DNA of 7,570 nt from an uncultured Bacilli bacterium (GTDB lineage Bacteria; Bacillota_I; Bacilli_A; RF39; UBA660), in contig CAOLUI010000045.1 in the NCBI GenBank assembly GCA_948479395.1, positions 1 to 7,570 of the forward strand. Direction: 5' to 3'. Below are positions 6,572 through 7,570 of the stretch, one piece after another. The number at the start of each line of letters is the position of its first letter. Within the stretch, counting starts at the first letter, position 1. A program made the translations under genes and the position numbers. The notes under the pieces are model-generated. The model ran no database searches. It saw nothing but the letters and a program-made list of their open reading frames with translations, and was not told the origin of the DNA.

Positions 6572-7570
6572 CTTCCCTTCTCTAATTCATATTGGTATTC
6601 ATTTCTTATAATATGTTTAGCAAACTTCATTTCTTCTCCAATAGCCTCTTTCCAAAATCTATAATCATCATCACTTTGCGGCATAAATAATTCTTGCGAA
6701 TATTCTAAAATACTTTCCAAAGATTTTCTAAGCTCATTATTATCGCTATAAAACACCATTTTTTCATAATACTCACTAAAATAAACTATTGGATTTTCAT
6801 AAGCAGTACTATCACATCTACTTAATACTTGAATACATTTCTTTATTTCATTCTCATCAACATTTATTTTATATAAAAGACTTACTAAATAAATTATTTC
6901 CTTCAAAGTCAAAAATTTAACTATCCGATGATTCTGTATATCATAGTAACTTTCTATTTCTTTAAATATTTTATTATATTCCTTTGAAGATAACTTATTA
7001 TCTTTCTTAACCTCTATTTTTCCTTCAAAAAATTTTATCTCTTTATCTTTTCTTTTTTGCACTTTTTTATTTAATAAATGCGCAAAAGCTTGACACAGTC
7101 CAGGTTCTATTCCCAACCTTTCAAAAGAAGCAATAATCCTTTCTAAATCAGTTTCATTAAAAGTATCTATCTTATCAAAATAATAATATTTAATACGATA
7201 AGCTTCTATTATAACTCTTTTAAAACTTTCTTTTTCCCCTTTTTTAACAAGCAAATATCTTTTTATTTGTAATTCTTGTTCTGATAATTTTTCATCTTCA
7301 TAATTTAAAAGTTCATTATATTTTTCATAAATTTTATAATAAACAAATTCTTCATACGTCATCTCTTCTACATTATGATCACTAAAATCTATTATAAATT
7401 CATTCTGATTAAATATTTCTTTATCTAATAAATCTACTTTATAAAATTTAAAATCTTTTCCTGATAATTTTTTTATACTGTCACACATTTCTATTTTACT
7501 ATTTGAAAGATTATCAAGAACTACTATTTCTTCTCCTCTTTTTAATAGCTCTATAGAAGTATGACTTCCT
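6553..7570 (-). CDS. Chimeric protein: GalE-like N terminus plus unknown helical region (5' truncated)
   Basis: The frame is open from the window edge (first full codon at 7569) to TAA at 6553, 338 visible residues. The beginning GSHTSIELLKRGEEIVVLDN and the following LSNSK match the start of UDP-glucose 4-epimerase just after its GxxGxxG loop. By comparison with E. coli GalE about 12 residues are missing upstream. VVLDN holds the Asp that binds the NAD adenine ribose. The similarity continues through FKFYKVDLLDKE (near 7416). It may fade through FIIDFSD, at the place of the GalE VIHFAG strand. From about codon 90 on nothing resembles GalE: I find no YxxxK catalytic pair in a GalE-like context and no sugar-binding half. 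The rest is Lys/Glu/Tyr-rich, mostly helical, without signal peptide or membrane span, and I do not recognise it. It could be a true fusion, a diverged Rossmann protein, a recombination product or an assembly join. The ATG at 7488 is internal to the GalE-like part and unlikely to be the start. Confidence 0.75.
   Translation of the reverse strand, partial: GSHTSIELLKRGEEIVVLDNLSNSKIEMCDSIKKLSGKDFKFYKVDLLDKEIFNQNEFIIDFSDHNVEEMTYEEFVYYKIYEKYNELLNYEDEKLSEQELQIKRYLLVKKGEKESFKRVIIEAYRIKYYYFDKIDTFNETDLERIIASFERLGIEPGLCQAFAHLLNKKVQKRKDKEIKFFEGKIEVKKDNKLSSKEYNKIFKEIESYYDIQNHRIVKFLTLKEIIYLVSLLYKINVDENEIKKCIQVLSRCDSTAYENPIVYFSEYYEKMVFYSDNNELRKSLESILEYSQELFMPQSDDDYRFWKEAIGEEMKFAKHIIRNEYQYELEKGRKLNLN

Noticed and set aside
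7486..7488. ATG as start of the GalE-like fusion gene
   Set aside because: The frame continues open upstream with 27 codons that match GalE (GSHT, VVLDN), and there is no SD in front of this ATG.
1..7570. tRNA/rRNA genes, CRISPR repeats, insertion sequences or TGA-as-Trp coding
   Set aside because: No cloverleaf or rRNA-like sequence, regularly spaced repeats or transposase was seen by reading; the Trp codons checked are TGG and all gene ends are TAA or TAG.

Overview
The window is a stretch of AT-rich Gram-positive chromosome from the Bacillota (Firmicutes)/Mollicutes side of the tree. This rests on strongly A/T-ending codons, clear Shine-Dalgarno sequences (AGGTGAT, GAGGAG, AGGGAG), an hrcA-first dnaK operon under CIRCE operators, and a 607-residue DnaK of Gram-positive type. 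The Trp codons I checked are TGG and every gene ends in TAA or TAG, so nothing suggests the Mycoplasma TGA=Trp code. An uncultured Bacilli-like lineage is plausible, but the genus cannot be named from the sequence. All recognisable genes lie on the minus strand, so the window is read from its right end to its left.

Right end (7570-6553): a 5'-truncated gene whose first ~60 visible codons look like the N-terminal Rossmann half-domain of UDP-glucose 4-epimerase (GalE). The other ~280 codons are a helix-rich, charged sequence I do not recognise, with no epimerase catalytic motif. It ends in a good intrinsic terminator (6541-6571) that separates it from the next unit. This is the most unusual object in the window.

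Control region (6431-6518): a sigma-A promoter with consensus hexamers (TTGACA, 17 bp, TATAAT) is bracketed by two imperfect CIRCE operators. The distal one overlaps the -35 and has a 10-nt spacer instead of 9. The proximal one spans the start point and leader and has the standard spacer but a degraded arm.

Heat-shock operon (6431-88): hrcA, grpE, dnaK, pepF, dnaJ. HrcA represses the operon through CIRCE. DnaK, with its co-chaperone DnaJ and nucleotide-exchange factor GrpE, refolds proteins. The surprise is an M3-family oligoendopeptidase F gene between dnaK and dnaJ. It overlaps dnaJ by 8 nt, so peptide clean-up is probably co-induced with the chaperones. A GNRA-capped hairpin just after dnaK may set how much pepF-dnaJ is made. 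A weak terminator overlaps the dnaJ stop codon.

Left end (1-67): a possible extended -10 promoter, ribosome binding site and first ten codons of another minus-strand gene run off the edge. No gene-free stretch exceeds 300 bases. I see no tRNA, rRNA, CRISPR array or insertion sequence.
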